A stretch of 54,167 nucleotides of DNA from Candidatus Omnitrophota bacterium (GTDB lineage Bacteria; Omnitrophota; Gorgyraeia; Zapsychrales; Fredricksoniimonadaceae): assembly GCA_016201795.1 (NCBI GenBank), contig JACQCF010000023.1, positions 1 through 54,167 of the forward strand, written 5' to 3'. The translations under genes and the position numbers were made by a program. Below are positions 1 to 8,476 of this stretch, one piece after another (position 1 is the stretch's first letter; each line of letters opens with the position of its first letter). The notes beneath the pieces were generated by a model that saw only the letters and a list, made by a program, of their open reading frames with translations, was not told the origin of the DNA and did no database searches.

Positions 1-162
1 CGAGAGATTTGATTCATAGTTTTATGCCTCCATTAAAAATAGAATAATCGTTTCTTTGAGGGGAGGCAAGTTCAAAAATCAAAACTCTCTGTAAACACAG
101 AAGATAAGAAGATTAAAAGCTAAAAGTTTTGACAAAAAGTAAAACAACAAAAGGAGGAGTTT
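1..162. other. leader region upstream of Spy-like gene
   Basis: No supported gene. The first bases read as a possible codon string ending in TGA at 10-12, which might be the tail of an upstream gene, but this cannot be shown. The region is A-rich. A strong Shine-Dalgarno sequence (AGGAGG, 152-157) lies 5 nt before the ATG at 163. I see no convincing -35/-10 pair. Confidence 0.4.
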
Positions 163-636
163 ATGAAAAGCATGAAAGTATTAATGATCACGGTTTTAAT
201 GTGTAGTGTTATGGCCCTGCCTTTGGTTTATGCCAATGACCAGGGTGGCAAGCATGAATGGAGGGGTAAAAAAATCCAGGAAATCTACAATCAACTGAAC
301 TTAACGGACGATCAGAAAAAACAATTGGAATCCAATAAACAAAAACAAAGACAACAGATGAAAGCCGTCTTCGAGCAAATGAAAACTCAAAGAGAAGCTT
401 TTCGTCAGGAATTGATGAAGCCTAATCTGGATATGGCTAAAATCAACAGCATTCATGCGCAGATGAAGACGCTTCAGGAGCAGATGGCGGACAACCGGCT
501 CAATTCCATCCTCGAGGTCAGGAAGATTTTGACGGTGGATCAATTTAGCAAATTCACCTCACTGATGGAGCAGCATCGACATAAACCATCTTCTAAAGGT
601 GAGCATAAAGCGTCTGAACATGAAGAGTCTGAGTAA
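163..636 (+). CDS. Spy/CpxP-like periplasmic LTxxQ protein
   Basis: A 157-residue exported protein. Residues 1-24 form a signal peptide ending VYA. The mature part is highly charged and helical, with two LTxxQ motifs (LTDDQ near residue 47 and LTVDQ near 123), the hallmark of the Spy/CpxP/CnrX family of periplasmic stress sensors and chaperones. The C-terminal 20 residues are rich in His, Lys and Glu, which could bind metal. The start has a strong AGGAGG site. The gene sits 5 nt before an MFS exporter, so the pair may form a stress or efflux unit. Family assignment is from the motifs; the exact role (chaperone or metal sensing) is inference. Confidence 0.8.
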   Translation: MKSMKVLMITVLMCSVMALPLVYANDQGGKHEWRGKKIQEIYNQLNLTDDQKKQLESNKQKQRQQMKAVFEQMKTQREAFRQELMKPNLDMAKINSIHAQMKTLQEQMADNRLNSILEVRKILTVDQFSKFTSLMEQHRHKPSSKGEHKASEHEESE

Positions 637-641
637 AGTTT

Positions 642-1931
642 ATGGATAGTTTACGATTTATCGGACGGGCTCTGCGCTACCGCAACTACCGTCTCTTTTT
701 TGCCGGTCAGAGCGTGTCGCTTATTGGCACCTGGCTTCAGCAGACGGCTTTACCGTGGCTGGTGTATCGTTTGACATCGTCGGTATTTTTGTTAGGAGTA
801 GTTGGTTTCTTAAGTCAAATCCCTACCTTTCTGCTCACTCCTCTGGCTGGCGTCCTCATTGACCGCTTGGATCGCCGTCGTATTCTTATGATCACCCAAA
901 TAGCCGCCATGCTGCAGGCGTTGTTACTGTGGTTGTTACTTGTCAGTCATCATATGAGCATCCCGGCGGTGTTAATTCTTTCTTTTCTTTTAGGGGTGGT
1001 CAATGCTTTTGACATTCCTGCCCGTCAAGCGTTTGTCATTGATATGGTCGAGCATAAAGAAGATTTAGGCAATGCCATTGCCCTTAATTCGTCCATGGTG
1101 CATGCGGCGCGCCTGATCGGCCCGACGATCGCCGGCGTTCTCATCGGTTTTGCAGGGGAAGCCAGCTGTTTTTTGCTTAATGGTTTAAGTTTCTTGGCCG
1201 TGATTGTGTCTTTAATGAAAATGCGTATTCGTCAACGTCCACGGGCTTTCAAACAGGACAGTCTCTGGCAGGGCTTGAAGGAAGGTATCCGTTACGTCAG
1301 CAGCCATATTCCGATGAAAGCCGTTTTGGCCTTGCTGACCATTGTCAGTTTAACCGGTATGCCTTATATGGTGTTTATGCCGGTGTTTGCCAGAGATATT
1401 TTTTACGGCACCTCCTATACGCTGGGGTTTCTCATTGGTGCCTCAGGCTTAGGGGCTCTGGGCGGGGCCGTGTATTTAGCTTCCCGAGGGGGAATTAAAG
1501 GTTTCGGCCGTATGATTGCCGGCGCCTCGGCATTATTTGGCCTTGGACTTATGGCGTTTGCGCTTTCTAAAACCTTGTGGCTGTCCTGGGGCTGCATGGT
1601 GCTGGTGGGTTTTGGGATGATGGTGCAATTTGCCGCCACCAATACAGTGTTGCAAACCATTGTCGAAGACAGCAAACGCGGAAGAGTGATGAGCCTTTAC
1701 ACGGTGGCTTTTATGGGCACGACTCCCTTAGGTAGTTTGATCGAGGGCTGGATGGCGCATCGCTTAGGAGTCCCCATTACTATTTTCGCTGGAGGCCTAA
1801 TTTGTCTGATAGCTTCTTTGGGTTTTGCCCGCTACCTTCCTTACTTACGTGAAGTCATGTCCGCCTCTGCGACTATGTCGCAGGGCGAGATCTCGCCAAG
1901 CCAAAGGCTTGGCGGACTCCAACAACTCTAA
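642..1931 (+). CDS. MFS exporter, DHA3/EntS-like
   Basis: A 429-residue inner-membrane protein with about 12 hydrophobic segments. The N-terminus has the SLIGTWLQQ stretch typical of the DHA3 (enterobactin or macrolide exporter-like) branch, and the loop after helix 2 has the MFS motif A (GVLIDRLDRRR, about residue 75). Probably a proton-driven efflux pump; the substrate cannot be read from sequence. It follows the Spy-like gene by 5 nt with only a weak ribosome-binding site, suggesting translational coupling. The last 25 residues or so are encoded by three back-to-back palindromes (1867-1914) and look like a repeat-derived tail, not part of the MFS fold. Confidence 0.88.
   Translation: MDSLRFIGRALRYRNYRLFFAGQSVSLIGTWLQQTALPWLVYRLTSSVFLLGVVGFLSQIPTFLLTPLAGVLIDRLDRRRILMITQIAAMLQALLLWLLLVSHHMSIPAVLILSFLLGVVNAFDIPARQAFVIDMVEHKEDLGNAIALNSSMVHAARLIGPTIAGVLIGFAGEASCFLLNGLSFLAVIVSLMKMRIRQRPRAFKQDSLWQGLKEGIRYVSSHIPMKAVLALLTIVSLTGMPYMVFMPVFARDIFYGTSYTLGFLIGASGLGALGGAVYLASRGGIKGFGRMIAGASALFGLGLMAFALSKTLWLSWGCMVLVGFGMMVQFAATNTVLQTIVEDSKRGRVMSLYTVAFMGTTPLGSLIEGWMAHRLGVPITIFAGGLICLIASLGFARYLPYLREVMSASATMSQGEISPSQRLGGLQQL
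1867..1914. repeat. three adjacent palindromes in MFS 3' end
   Basis: Three inverted repeats abut each other: CTGCGAC/GTCGCAG with a TAT loop (1867-1883), the perfect palindrome GGCGAGATCTCGCC (1884-1897), and CGCCAAGCC/GGCTTGGCG with an AAA loop (1894-1914). They lie inside the reading frame of the MFS gene just before its stop. REP-like element; it could also act as a transcript end, though no T-tract follows. Confidence 0.7.
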
Positions 1932-2012
1932 AACGCCCCCGCCGCCTGTCGCCGACCCTTCCAATCCTTAAGGTAGCGCTTGCCTAAAATGTAAAGTTAA
2001 TGGTTTCTACCG

Positions 2013-2041
2013 TTGGCGCTATGTTAAAAGTATGATATCCT
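2013..2041 (+). promoter_or_regulatory. putative promoter of prepilin cluster
   Basis: TTGGCG (2013-2018), 17 nt, TATCCT (2036-2041), with an upstream TG giving an extended -10 (TGATATCCT). It lies 19 nt before the ATG at 2061, which has its own strong Shine-Dalgarno (AGGAGGG, 2050-2056). Read by eye only. Confidence 0.45.
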
Positions 2042-2060
2042 ATAAGTATAGGAGGGTACC

Positions 2061-2462
2061 ATGACATCCAAGCGACAAGGCTCAGGTTTTTCTTTGCTGG
2101 AGATTCTTTTGGTGGCGGCGATCCTTTCTTATTCGCTTTCCGTCATACTTACCACGTTTATTACCAGCGTGGGTCTTGACGAAGCCAGCCGTAATTTGAC
2201 GACTGCCACCAGCCACGCCCAATATGTGATGGAGAGTGTTAAAAATACGGCATTTGCCAATATCGCCACCAGTATTACCAGCGGTACGTGGAACTGGATT
2301 ACCGCCACCGTGACCTCCAACGGATTAGCCGCTTTAAATAGCGAGTCGATTGCAACCACCTATTCGGGAACGAATCCTTTGACGGTGACGGTGACGGTCA
2401 GCTGGAATGATACTCATGCAAGGAGCCGGACCAAGGTCTTACAGACTTTGATGTCCGGATAA
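2061..2462 (+). CDS. prepilin-like protein, GspI/PilV type
   Basis: A 133-residue protein with a class III prepilin leader: a short basic N-terminus, then G|FSLLE with Glu at mature position 5 and a hydrophobic helix of about 20 residues. After cleavage by a prepilin peptidase it would join a type IV pilus or type II pseudopilus as a minor subunit. The C-terminal part is Thr- and Val-rich beta structure. AGGAGGG precedes the ATG. It is first of three prepilin-like genes separated by 2 nt and then overlapping by 8 nt, clearly one operon. GspI versus PilV cannot be decided. Confidence 0.82.
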   Translation: MTSKRQGSGFSLLEILLVAAILSYSLSVILTTFITSVGLDEASRNLTTATSHAQYVMESVKNTAFANIATSITSGTWNWITATVTSNGLAALNSESIATTYSGTNPLTVTVTVSWNDTHARSRTKVLQTLMSG

Positions 2463-2464
2463 GG

Positions 2465-2926
2465 ATGAATACAAAAGCATTTACTTTAGTTGAAACCATG
2501 CTCTGTGTATTGATACTGTCCTTTGTGCTTCTGGGCGTTTACGGCACTCTGGCGACCGGCAATGCTCTTTACACCAAAGACAGCACTCTTCTGGATATGC
2601 AGCAGCAGACGCGAAACGCCATGGACCGCATTGTGCGCGAGGTGCGCCAGGCTTCTTCTCAGACGGTTACCAGCATCAGTGCCAGCAGTTATAAGATTGT
2701 TTTTAGTATTCCAACCGCCACGGGGGTTCAATATTATTTAAGCGGCACCAATTTAATCCGGCAAGCGCCATCGGGTTCAACCACGACGGTGGCCAGTAAT
2801 ATTGCTTTGTTGAAATTCACGCTTAACGGCACGCTTTTGCAGATTCAAATTCAGGCCAGCAAAACGATTTATAATAATACCATTTCATTTCCTTTAACCG
2901 AGCAAGTGAGGCTGCGTAATGAATAA
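2465..2926 (+). CDS. prepilin-like protein, GspJ/PilW type
   Basis: A 153-residue protein with prepilin leader NTKA|FTLVE. Glu5 is present, but the residue before the cleavage site is Ala where Gly is nearly invariant. A hydrophobic helix follows (about residues 6-28), then a globular domain with the 'QQQTRNAMDRIVREVRQ' helix common in GspJ/PilW-type minor subunits. It starts 2 nt after the previous gene and overlaps the next one. Likely a minor pseudopilin; the Ala at -1 may lower processing efficiency. Confidence 0.8.
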   Translation: MNTKAFTLVETMLCVLILSFVLLGVYGTLATGNALYTKDSTLLDMQQQTRNAMDRIVREVRQASSQTVTSISASSYKIVFSIPTATGVQYYLSGTNLIRQAPSGSTTTVASNIALLKFTLNGTLLQIQIQASKTIYNNTISFPLTEQVRLRNE

Positions 2927-4133
2927 ACGAGGCTCTATTATTTTTGCTTTTTTGATCATTCTGGTCTTTGCGGCCCTGGGGGCGGCCATTGTTTTGCGCA
3001 GTGTCAACGAAGCGGCCGCGGCCAAGAGGACTTCAGATTCCACCGGTGCTTTATGGGTGGCGGAGGCCGGTGTGCAAAAAGTCTACTGGGAATACAGTTA
3101 TAATAATTGTGGGGGAATGGTGCCAAGTACAGCCTGCGGAAGTGGTAATAAAAGCCTTGCAGGGACTCTGACCGGATACGGCGATTATGACGTGACCTTA
3201 AACAACGCCTCCTCCCCCCTCATCCAGTCGATAGGGTCGGTGCCCAGCCGCAGTTCGTCTCGCAAAGTTCAGAGGAATGTTCAGGTGACTGTCAGCCGGC
3301 CGGCTATTTTTGGCAATGGCATATTCGCGCAGGGGCAGGTGACGTTATCCAAAAACGCTCTGGTTGATTCCTATAATTCGAGCAATGGCAATTACGGCGG
3401 TTCCAATATTCTTCATAATGGTAACGTGGGCAGCGACGGGACAACCGCGGGCATTATTATTATTGATAATAACGCGACCATAGAGGGCAATGTCTCAACG
3501 GGGCCGGGAGGTACAGTCACGCAAGGTAATGGTGATACGATTACGGGTACAATCAGCAGCACTAATAATATCACTACCCCTTCGGTGGTTGTGCCGTCGG
3601 CTTTAACCGGTTTGTCCAGCAGCGGGACATTAAGCGTGGGTAATAACGGTTCGAAGACGCTTAGCGACGGGGATTATAAATACACCAGTGCCAGTTTATC
3701 CAACGGCAGCACGCTCAATATTAGCGGTAATGTACGGATTTATCTGACGGGGGCCAATGATTTGACCACCGGCAATAATGTGACTCTCAATGTCAACAGC
3801 GGCGCGACCCTTACCGTTTATACCGATGGGACGCTTAATCTCAGTAATAATATCACCATCAATAATATTTCTAAAATTCCGGCGAATATGCAGATTTACA
3901 GCACCTATACCGGGGCCAATGGAGTGACTCTGACCAATAATGGTACAACTTACGCGGGGGTTTACGCGCCTGGTACGGATGTCGAGGTCAGCAATAACAA
4001 TGGTTTTTATGGGGCGGTGGTGGGTAAAACAGTCAAGTTAGATAATAACGGTGAGGTTCATTATGATGAGGCCTTAACCACCATGGCCAATCCTTTTGCG
4101 CAAGCCATTATCAGCAGCTGGCAGGAGTTTTAG
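2919..4133 (+). CDS. PilX/GspK-like pilus-tip protein, Asn-rich beta domain
   Basis: A 404-residue protein with a prepilin-type N-terminus (MNKRG|SIIFAF) lacking Glu5, as in GspK-type tip subunits. The 'LWVAEAGVQK' segment (about residues 46-55) is typical of the PilX N-terminal family. From about residue 120 onward the protein is rich in Asn, Gly, Thr and Ser, in short repeating strands like a beta-helix or polymer-forming domain. The 8-nt overlap with the preceding gene indicates coupling. Probably caps the pseudopilus made by the two upstream products. None of the assembly genes (prepilin peptidase, ATPase, platform) are nearby. Confidence 0.75.
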   Translation: MNKRGSIIFAFLIILVFAALGAAIVLRSVNEAAAAKRTSDSTGALWVAEAGVQKVYWEYSYNNCGGMVPSTACGSGNKSLAGTLTGYGDYDVTLNNASSPLIQSIGSVPSRSSSRKVQRNVQVTVSRPAIFGNGIFAQGQVTLSKNALVDSYNSSNGNYGGSNILHNGNVGSDGTTAGIIIIDNNATIEGNVSTGPGGTVTQGNGDTITGTISSTNNITTPSVVVPSALTGLSSSGTLSVGNNGSKTLSDGDYKYTSASLSNGSTLNISGNVRIYLTGANDLTTGNNVTLNVNSGATLTVYTDGTLNLSNNITINNISKIPANMQIYSTYTGANGVTLTNNGTTYAGVYAPGTDVEVSNNNGFYGAVVGKTVKLDNNGEVHYDEALTTMANPFAQAIISSWQEF

Positions 4134-4149
4134 CCCAGGAAGGGCTCAT

Positions 4150-5505
4150 TTGAAGCGGCTTTTTCTTCTTCCCCCATTATTTTTTTCTTTATATTTCTGC
4201 TTGGCAGCTTGGGCCGCAAGCGGTGATTCCTACGCAGTGTCTGGTCCATTGCCTCATGTTAAAACTCAAATGCATACAGCCGGTTTCTGGACAGCCCGGC
4301 ATACATCCGTCGATGATGTGGTCATGTCATCGGGACAAATCGAAGCTTTTAACAGGCGTGTGCGCAAGGATTTGAAGCTGACGAAGGATATTTTTTCGTT
4401 GGCGGATCATTTTCAGAGTGAATCCTTAATGGATACTTTTCATAAAACCCTGGCGGATTTTACCAACAAAGGTTATTACACGGCTCAGGGAATCAGAGAT
4501 GATGAAAGTTTTCTGGAGAAGGCCAGAAACAATATGAACTTAAACGGCGTGGTTTCAGGGATGGCGCCGCGCTATGGTCTGGTGATCCATGAGGCCAATC
4601 AAAGATTTCTGCCCACCCAGGAAGGTTTGTACGCGCAAAAAGGGGATATCGATTTCGATGAGCTTCAAAACAGCGCTTTGGAGGTAGGTACTGCCCTGGC
4701 CGTGGTTCATCAAAGCCTCGACGGAAAATGGGTTTATGTGCTTTCCGCTTTAAGCGACGGGTGGGTTGCGACGGATCATGTCGGGCTGGGGGATATCCAT
4801 CAGATAAAAAAGTTTGTTGAGTCTAAAGATTTTGTGGTTGTCACCAGCCCTCAAGCCGATATTTTTTTAGATGAAAAGATGAGAAGTTTTAACGGTGATG
4901 CGCGCATGGGAGTCAAGCTGCCTTTGGTAGGACAAAACGAGCATCAATGGATAGTCCAGGTACCGACGCAAGATAAGGAAGGCAGGCTGCAGTTGGTCAA
5001 AGGTTATATCCCCAAAGCCCAGGCCCATGAAGGTTATTTGTCTTATACCGCCAGGATGATTTACAACCAAGCTTTGGACATGCTGGATAAACCTTACGGC
5101 TGGGGGGATAGGGATGGTCGGCAGGACTGCTCGCGGTTTTTGCAAATGGTTTATGCCACCGTCGGTATTCAGCTGCCGCGGGATTCGAAAGATCAAGCAC
5201 AGACAGGAGAGGTGTTGGCTTCTTTTAATAAAAAGACTACCGACAAAGAAAAACTTCAAGCTCTACAAAACGCTTCAGGCGCGCTGACAATACTACCCAT
5301 GAAAGGGCATATCATGTTGTATTTGGGAATGATCGACGGTATTCCTTACGCGATTCACGAAACCTCAGGATATTCCAAAACCATTGATGAGAAAGAGATC
5401 AAATACGTGTTAAACCGTGTGGTGGTCTCTGACCTATCGCTGGGGGAAGGTTCAAGGAAAGGCTCGCTGTTAAGGCGTTTGTCGAAAGTTATTGAAATAC
5501 GATAA
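4150..5505 (+). CDS. NlpC/P60 endopeptidase with SH3 domains, YkfC-like
   Basis: A secreted cell-wall hydrolase of 451 residues from the TTG at 4150. I prefer this start because AGGAAGGG lies at 4137-4144 and the protein then begins with a clean signal peptide (MKRLFLLPP... to about residue 24). An upstream in-frame TTG (4096) would put 18 extra residues before it. The middle (about residues 140-310) resembles the SH3b domains of YkfC-type enzymes. The catalytic domain has Cys327 (in RQDCSRF), His387 (KGHIMLY) and His403 (AIHET). YkfC cleaves gamma-D-Glu-diamino-acid bonds in murein peptides. A dipeptide epimerase follows 3 nt later, matching the Bacillus ykf recycling operon. Confidence 0.88.
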   Translation: MKRLFLLPPLFFSLYFCLAAWAASGDSYAVSGPLPHVKTQMHTAGFWTARHTSVDDVVMSSGQIEAFNRRVRKDLKLTKDIFSLADHFQSESLMDTFHKTLADFTNKGYYTAQGIRDDESFLEKARNNMNLNGVVSGMAPRYGLVIHEANQRFLPTQEGLYAQKGDIDFDELQNSALEVGTALAVVHQSLDGKWVYVLSALSDGWVATDHVGLGDIHQIKKFVESKDFVVVTSPQADIFLDEKMRSFNGDARMGVKLPLVGQNEHQWIVQVPTQDKEGRLQLVKGYIPKAQAHEGYLSYTARMIYNQALDMLDKPYGWGDRDGRQDCSRFLQMVYATVGIQLPRDSKDQAQTGEVLASFNKKTTDKEKLQALQNASGALTILPMKGHIMLYLGMIDGIPYAIHETSGYSKTIDEKEIKYVLNRVVVSDLSLGEGSRKGSLLRRLSKVIEIR

Positions 5506-5508
5506 ACC

Positions 5509-6585
5509 ATGGATGCGCGGATTGAAAACATAACAGTTTCTTTATTGCAAGCGCCTTTGATACAGCCGTTTCGCATTGCCATTGGAGAGCACCATCATCT
5601 TAAGAATCTTTTGGTGAGATTGAAACTTACCAATGGTACGGTGGGTTACGGGGAAGCGGCAATTGCCACCCACATTACCGGCGAGACCATCGCACAAACA
5701 CAAGAGAATCTTTTGATAGCTGCCAAAGGTCTCCAAGGCCAGGGGGCGGCGGATTATTTAAGGATTTCCAATTGGCTGCACGATTCCTTCCCACTCAATA
5801 AAGCGGCGGTGGCGGCACTGGAGATGGCTTTGCTGGATGCGCTTACCCGCCAGATGAACATTCCTTTGTGGAAAATGTTTGGTCCAAAGCCCCATCGATT
5901 AAAAACCGATATCACCATTGTCATCGGCTCTTTGGAAGAAACCCAGGCGAACACTAAAGAGTTTTATCGACGAGGTTTTAGATCATTTAAGGTTAAAATC
6001 GGCCGCGACATGGATTTGGATTTTAAACGGGTGGCGGCCGTTGCGAAACTGGCGCCCAAATCCCCAATTATCCTCGATGCCAATCAAGCCTATAGCGATA
6101 AGCAAACGCTAACGTTTCTTAAAAGTTTGGATAAAGCTCGTATCCCTGTGGCTCTCATTGAACAGCCTGTCCTTAAGTCTGACAGCGAAGGCCTTAAACG
6201 CGTGACGCGATTATCCAAAATTCCTGTCTGCGCCGATGAGAGCGCTTCATCGATTTCGGATGTGATGGGTTTAATTAGAAACAAAGCCGTGGATGCCGTC
6301 AATATTAAACTGATGAAAACAGGTTTATTGCACGCCTTTGAAATTGCCCGTTTGGCCAGGGCCAATAACCTTAAAGTTATGATTGGCGGTATGATGGAAA
6401 GCAACCTCGCCATGACTGCGGCCGCCCATTTAGCTGCGGCGTTGGGATATTTTGATTTTATCGACTTGGACACACCGTTTTTTATTAAAGGTGCAGTGGC
6501 CCGAAATCCCTATTTGACTCATAGCGGCATTTATGATTTAACCAAGGTCAAAGCTGGCATTGGTATAAAACTTTTATCCTCATGA
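5509..6585 (+). CDS. dipeptide epimerase (L-Ala-D/L-Glu type), YkfB-like
   Basis: A 358-residue member of the enolase superfamily, muconate-lactonizing subgroup. Visible residues: KxK (K161, K163), metal ligands D190, E218 and D243, the second catalytic Lys K267, and a C-terminal DxD (D319-D321), which in dipeptide epimerases binds the substrate amino group. Together these point to epimerisation of murein dipeptides such as L-Ala-D-Glu. The gene lies between the NlpC/P60 peptidase and a DUF819 membrane protein, and its stop overlaps the next start, so all three are probably co-transcribed for peptidoglycan peptide recycling. Other dipeptide specificities are possible. Confidence 0.9.
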   Translation: MDARIENITVSLLQAPLIQPFRIAIGEHHHLKNLLVRLKLTNGTVGYGEAAIATHITGETIAQTQENLLIAAKGLQGQGAADYLRISNWLHDSFPLNKAAVAALEMALLDALTRQMNIPLWKMFGPKPHRLKTDITIVIGSLEETQANTKEFYRRGFRSFKVKIGRDMDLDFKRVAAVAKLAPKSPIILDANQAYSDKQTLTFLKSLDKARIPVALIEQPVLKSDSEGLKRVTRLSKIPVCADESASSISDVMGLIRNKAVDAVNIKLMKTGLLHAFEIARLARANNLKVMIGGMMESNLAMTAAAHLAAALGYFDFIDLDTPFFIKGAVARNPYLTHSGIYDLTKVKAGIGIKLLSS

Positions 6586-7751
6586 TTCATCATCCCCTGG
6601 CGTTGATTACGGTTTTATTATTGATTGAAAGTATTGTCCTTTATTTAGCTCATCACGTACGTTTTTCTAAATGTTTTAATATCCTTCCTGCGGTATTTTG
6701 GATTTATTTTTTGCCCATGCTGGCCTCAAGTGTGGGGCTTGTCGATTCCAAAGCTTCCGTTTATACGACGATCACGACGTATCTTTTGCCCATGGCTCTT
6801 TTCTTGCTTTTGATGAGTGTGGATATCAAAGCCATTGTGCGTTTAGGACCGCCGGCATTGGTGATGTTTTTTGCCGGCTCCTTGGGGATTATGCTGGGGA
6901 TGGTGGTGGTCTTTGCGTTTTTTAGAAACGTCGTCGGAGGGCAGTTTTGGTCGGGTTTTGCCGCCTTGTCCGCTTCCTGGACCGGCGGCAGCGCCAATAT
7001 GATTGCGGTCAAAGAAGCGTTAGGCACGCCGGATGCCGTATTTTTGCCGATGGTGATTGTCGACACCATAGTCCCTTACGTGTGGATGGCCTTCATGGTG
7101 GCCTTCGTGGGGTTAGCTCCTATCTTTGACCGTTGGAACCGTGCTGACAGGGCTATTTTCGATGATTTACACCAAAGGATTAAAGATGCTCCTTCCTCAA
7201 AGCCGCAGAAGCTGACTTTTACGACGAGCGTAGGTTTGGTGATGTTAGCCTGCATAGGAGGTTCGTTCTCCATTTATGTGAGTCATTTTTTGCCGCAAGT
7301 CAAAGGTATTATTTCTTCCTACGCGTGGGGAATTATCATCGTTTCCTGTTTAGGGGTTTTGTTATCTTTGACGCCGGCTAGAAAATTTGAAGCACATGGT
7401 TCTAACAGAATCGGTTATTTTATTCTATATTTTGTACTCACATCGATAGGTGCTAGGGCCAGTATCGCTCACATGGGTTCGGCATTTATATTGATGGCGG
7501 CAGGTTTTTTGGTGGTATTGATTCATGCCTTTGTTTTGTTGATCACCGCCAGGCTCATGCGCGCGCCTTTATTTTTGGCTGTTGTTGCTTCTCAGGCTAA
7601 TGTGGGCGGGGTCGCCTCAGCGCCGTTGGTGGCGGAAATTTACCAAAAAGGCTTTGCCAGTGTGGGGCTTCTTTTGGCCATTTTAGGTAATATTGAGGGC
7701 ACCTATATCGGCATTGTCACTGGCCAAATGTTGCATTGGCTGGTTCGATAA
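6582..7751 (+). CDS. DUF819 family membrane protein
   Basis: A 389-residue protein with roughly 10 membrane segments. It resembles the DUF819 (YjcL-like) family, with Gly/Ala-rich helices and 'ASWTGGSANMIA' (about residues 130-141) and 'ASQANVGGVASAPLVA' near the C-terminus, an inverted-repeat transporter pattern. Function is not established for the family. ATGA overlap with the epimerase gene suggests it moves murein dipeptides or amino acids. The transporter role is inference from context. Confidence 0.82.
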   Translation: MIHHPLALITVLLLIESIVLYLAHHVRFSKCFNILPAVFWIYFLPMLASSVGLVDSKASVYTTITTYLLPMALFLLLMSVDIKAIVRLGPPALVMFFAGSLGIMLGMVVVFAFFRNVVGGQFWSGFAALSASWTGGSANMIAVKEALGTPDAVFLPMVIVDTIVPYVWMAFMVAFVGLAPIFDRWNRADRAIFDDLHQRIKDAPSSKPQKLTFTTSVGLVMLACIGGSFSIYVSHFLPQVKGIISSYAWGIIIVSCLGVLLSLTPARKFEAHGSNRIGYFILYFVLTSIGARASIAHMGSAFILMAAGFLVVLIHAFVLLITARLMRAPLFLAVVASQANVGGVASAPLVAEIYQKGFASVGLLLAILGNIEGTYIGIVTGQMLHWLVR

Positions 7752-7784
7752 TTCAAGAAAATTCAGATACAAAACAGGCAAGCG

Positions 7785-7793
7785 TGATATAAT
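7785..7793 (+). promoter_or_regulatory. extended -10 promoter of mntA/hepT
   Basis: TGATATAAT ends 7 nt before the ATG at 7801, so transcription would start at or next to the A of the start codon. There is no Shine-Dalgarno in the gap, which suggests a leaderless mRNA. No good -35 is visible, as expected for extended -10 promoters. Confidence 0.6.
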
Positions 7794-7800
7794 TTTCACC

Positions 7801-8094
7801 ATGAAAACAAAAGATGAAGTCATAGCAGTTCTTAAAACCGTCAAAGATCAACTTAAGGCCAAATATAAGGTTAAAGCTCTCTGGGCTTTTGGTTCTCTGG
7901 TTCGGGGAGAAAATACGGCTTTAAGTGATATTGACATTTTAGTGGACTTTGATGAGGGGGCGGATTTGTTTAGTCTCATCAGTTTGGAGATTTTACTCGA
8001 GGAAAAATTACAGCAAAAAGTGGACGTTGTTCCTTTAAGGGCTTTGCGTAAGGAAATCAAAGAAAATGTTTTTAGAGAAATGATCACGGTATGA
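7801..8094 (+). CDS. mntA: MntA-type nucleotidyltransferase antitoxin
   Basis: A 97-residue minimal nucleotidyltransferase. The active-site signature GSx10DxD is exact (G31, S32, D43, D45). In the characterised HepT/MntA toxin-antitoxin system MntA adds AMP units to HepT and so silences it. I chose the ATG at 7801: a longer frame from 7693 would run back into the DUF819 gene and adds unrelated residues. The stop overlaps the start of the HEPN gene (ATGA), the standard arrangement. Conserved motif and neighbour make the call firm; activity in this organism is inferred. Confidence 0.9.
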   Translation: MKTKDEVIAVLKTVKDQLKAKYKVKALWAFGSLVRGENTALSDIDILVDFDEGADLFSLISLEILLEEKLQQKVDVVPLRALRKEIKENVFREMITV

Positions 8095-8420
8095 TCAAAG
8101 ATTACAAGATTTATCTTAACGATATTTTAGGCGCTATTAAGAGCATAGAAGAGTTTCTTAGTGGTGTTGATTTTTCAACCTTTCAGAGTGATGACAAAAC
8201 TTCCAGCGCGGTTATTCGTAAGTTAGAAATTCTCGGTGAAGCCGCCAAACAAATCCCAGAAGATATTCGACAAAGATATCCTCATATTCCATGGAAAGAA
8301 ATGGCCGGTATGCGTGATCGGCTTATTCATTTTTATGCCGGCGTGGATTATCGTTTGGTATGGGAGACTGTTCAGGAGAAATTGCCTGTCGTTAAAGAAA
8401 GCATCAAGAAGCTGATCTAA
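8091..8420 (+). CDS. hepT: HepT-like HEPN RNase toxin (DUF86)
   Basis: A 109-residue all-helical HEPN protein. The RNase motif Rx4HxY is intact (R75, H80, Y82 in RDRLIHFY). HepT toxins cleave RNA, including tRNA, and are inactivated by AMPylation near the HxY tyrosine by MntA, encoded immediately upstream with a 4-nt overlap. The intact active site suggests a working toxin. Confidence 0.9.
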   Translation: MIKDYKIYLNDILGAIKSIEEFLSGVDFSTFQSDDKTSSAVIRKLEILGEAAKQIPEDIRQRYPHIPWKEMAGMRDRLIHFYAGVDYRLVWETVQEKLPVVKESIKKLI

Positions 8421-8476
8421 TTCCCCAGCCATTGCGCAATGTCTTTATTGTTTCAATTCCGAAACATTTAAATCTA

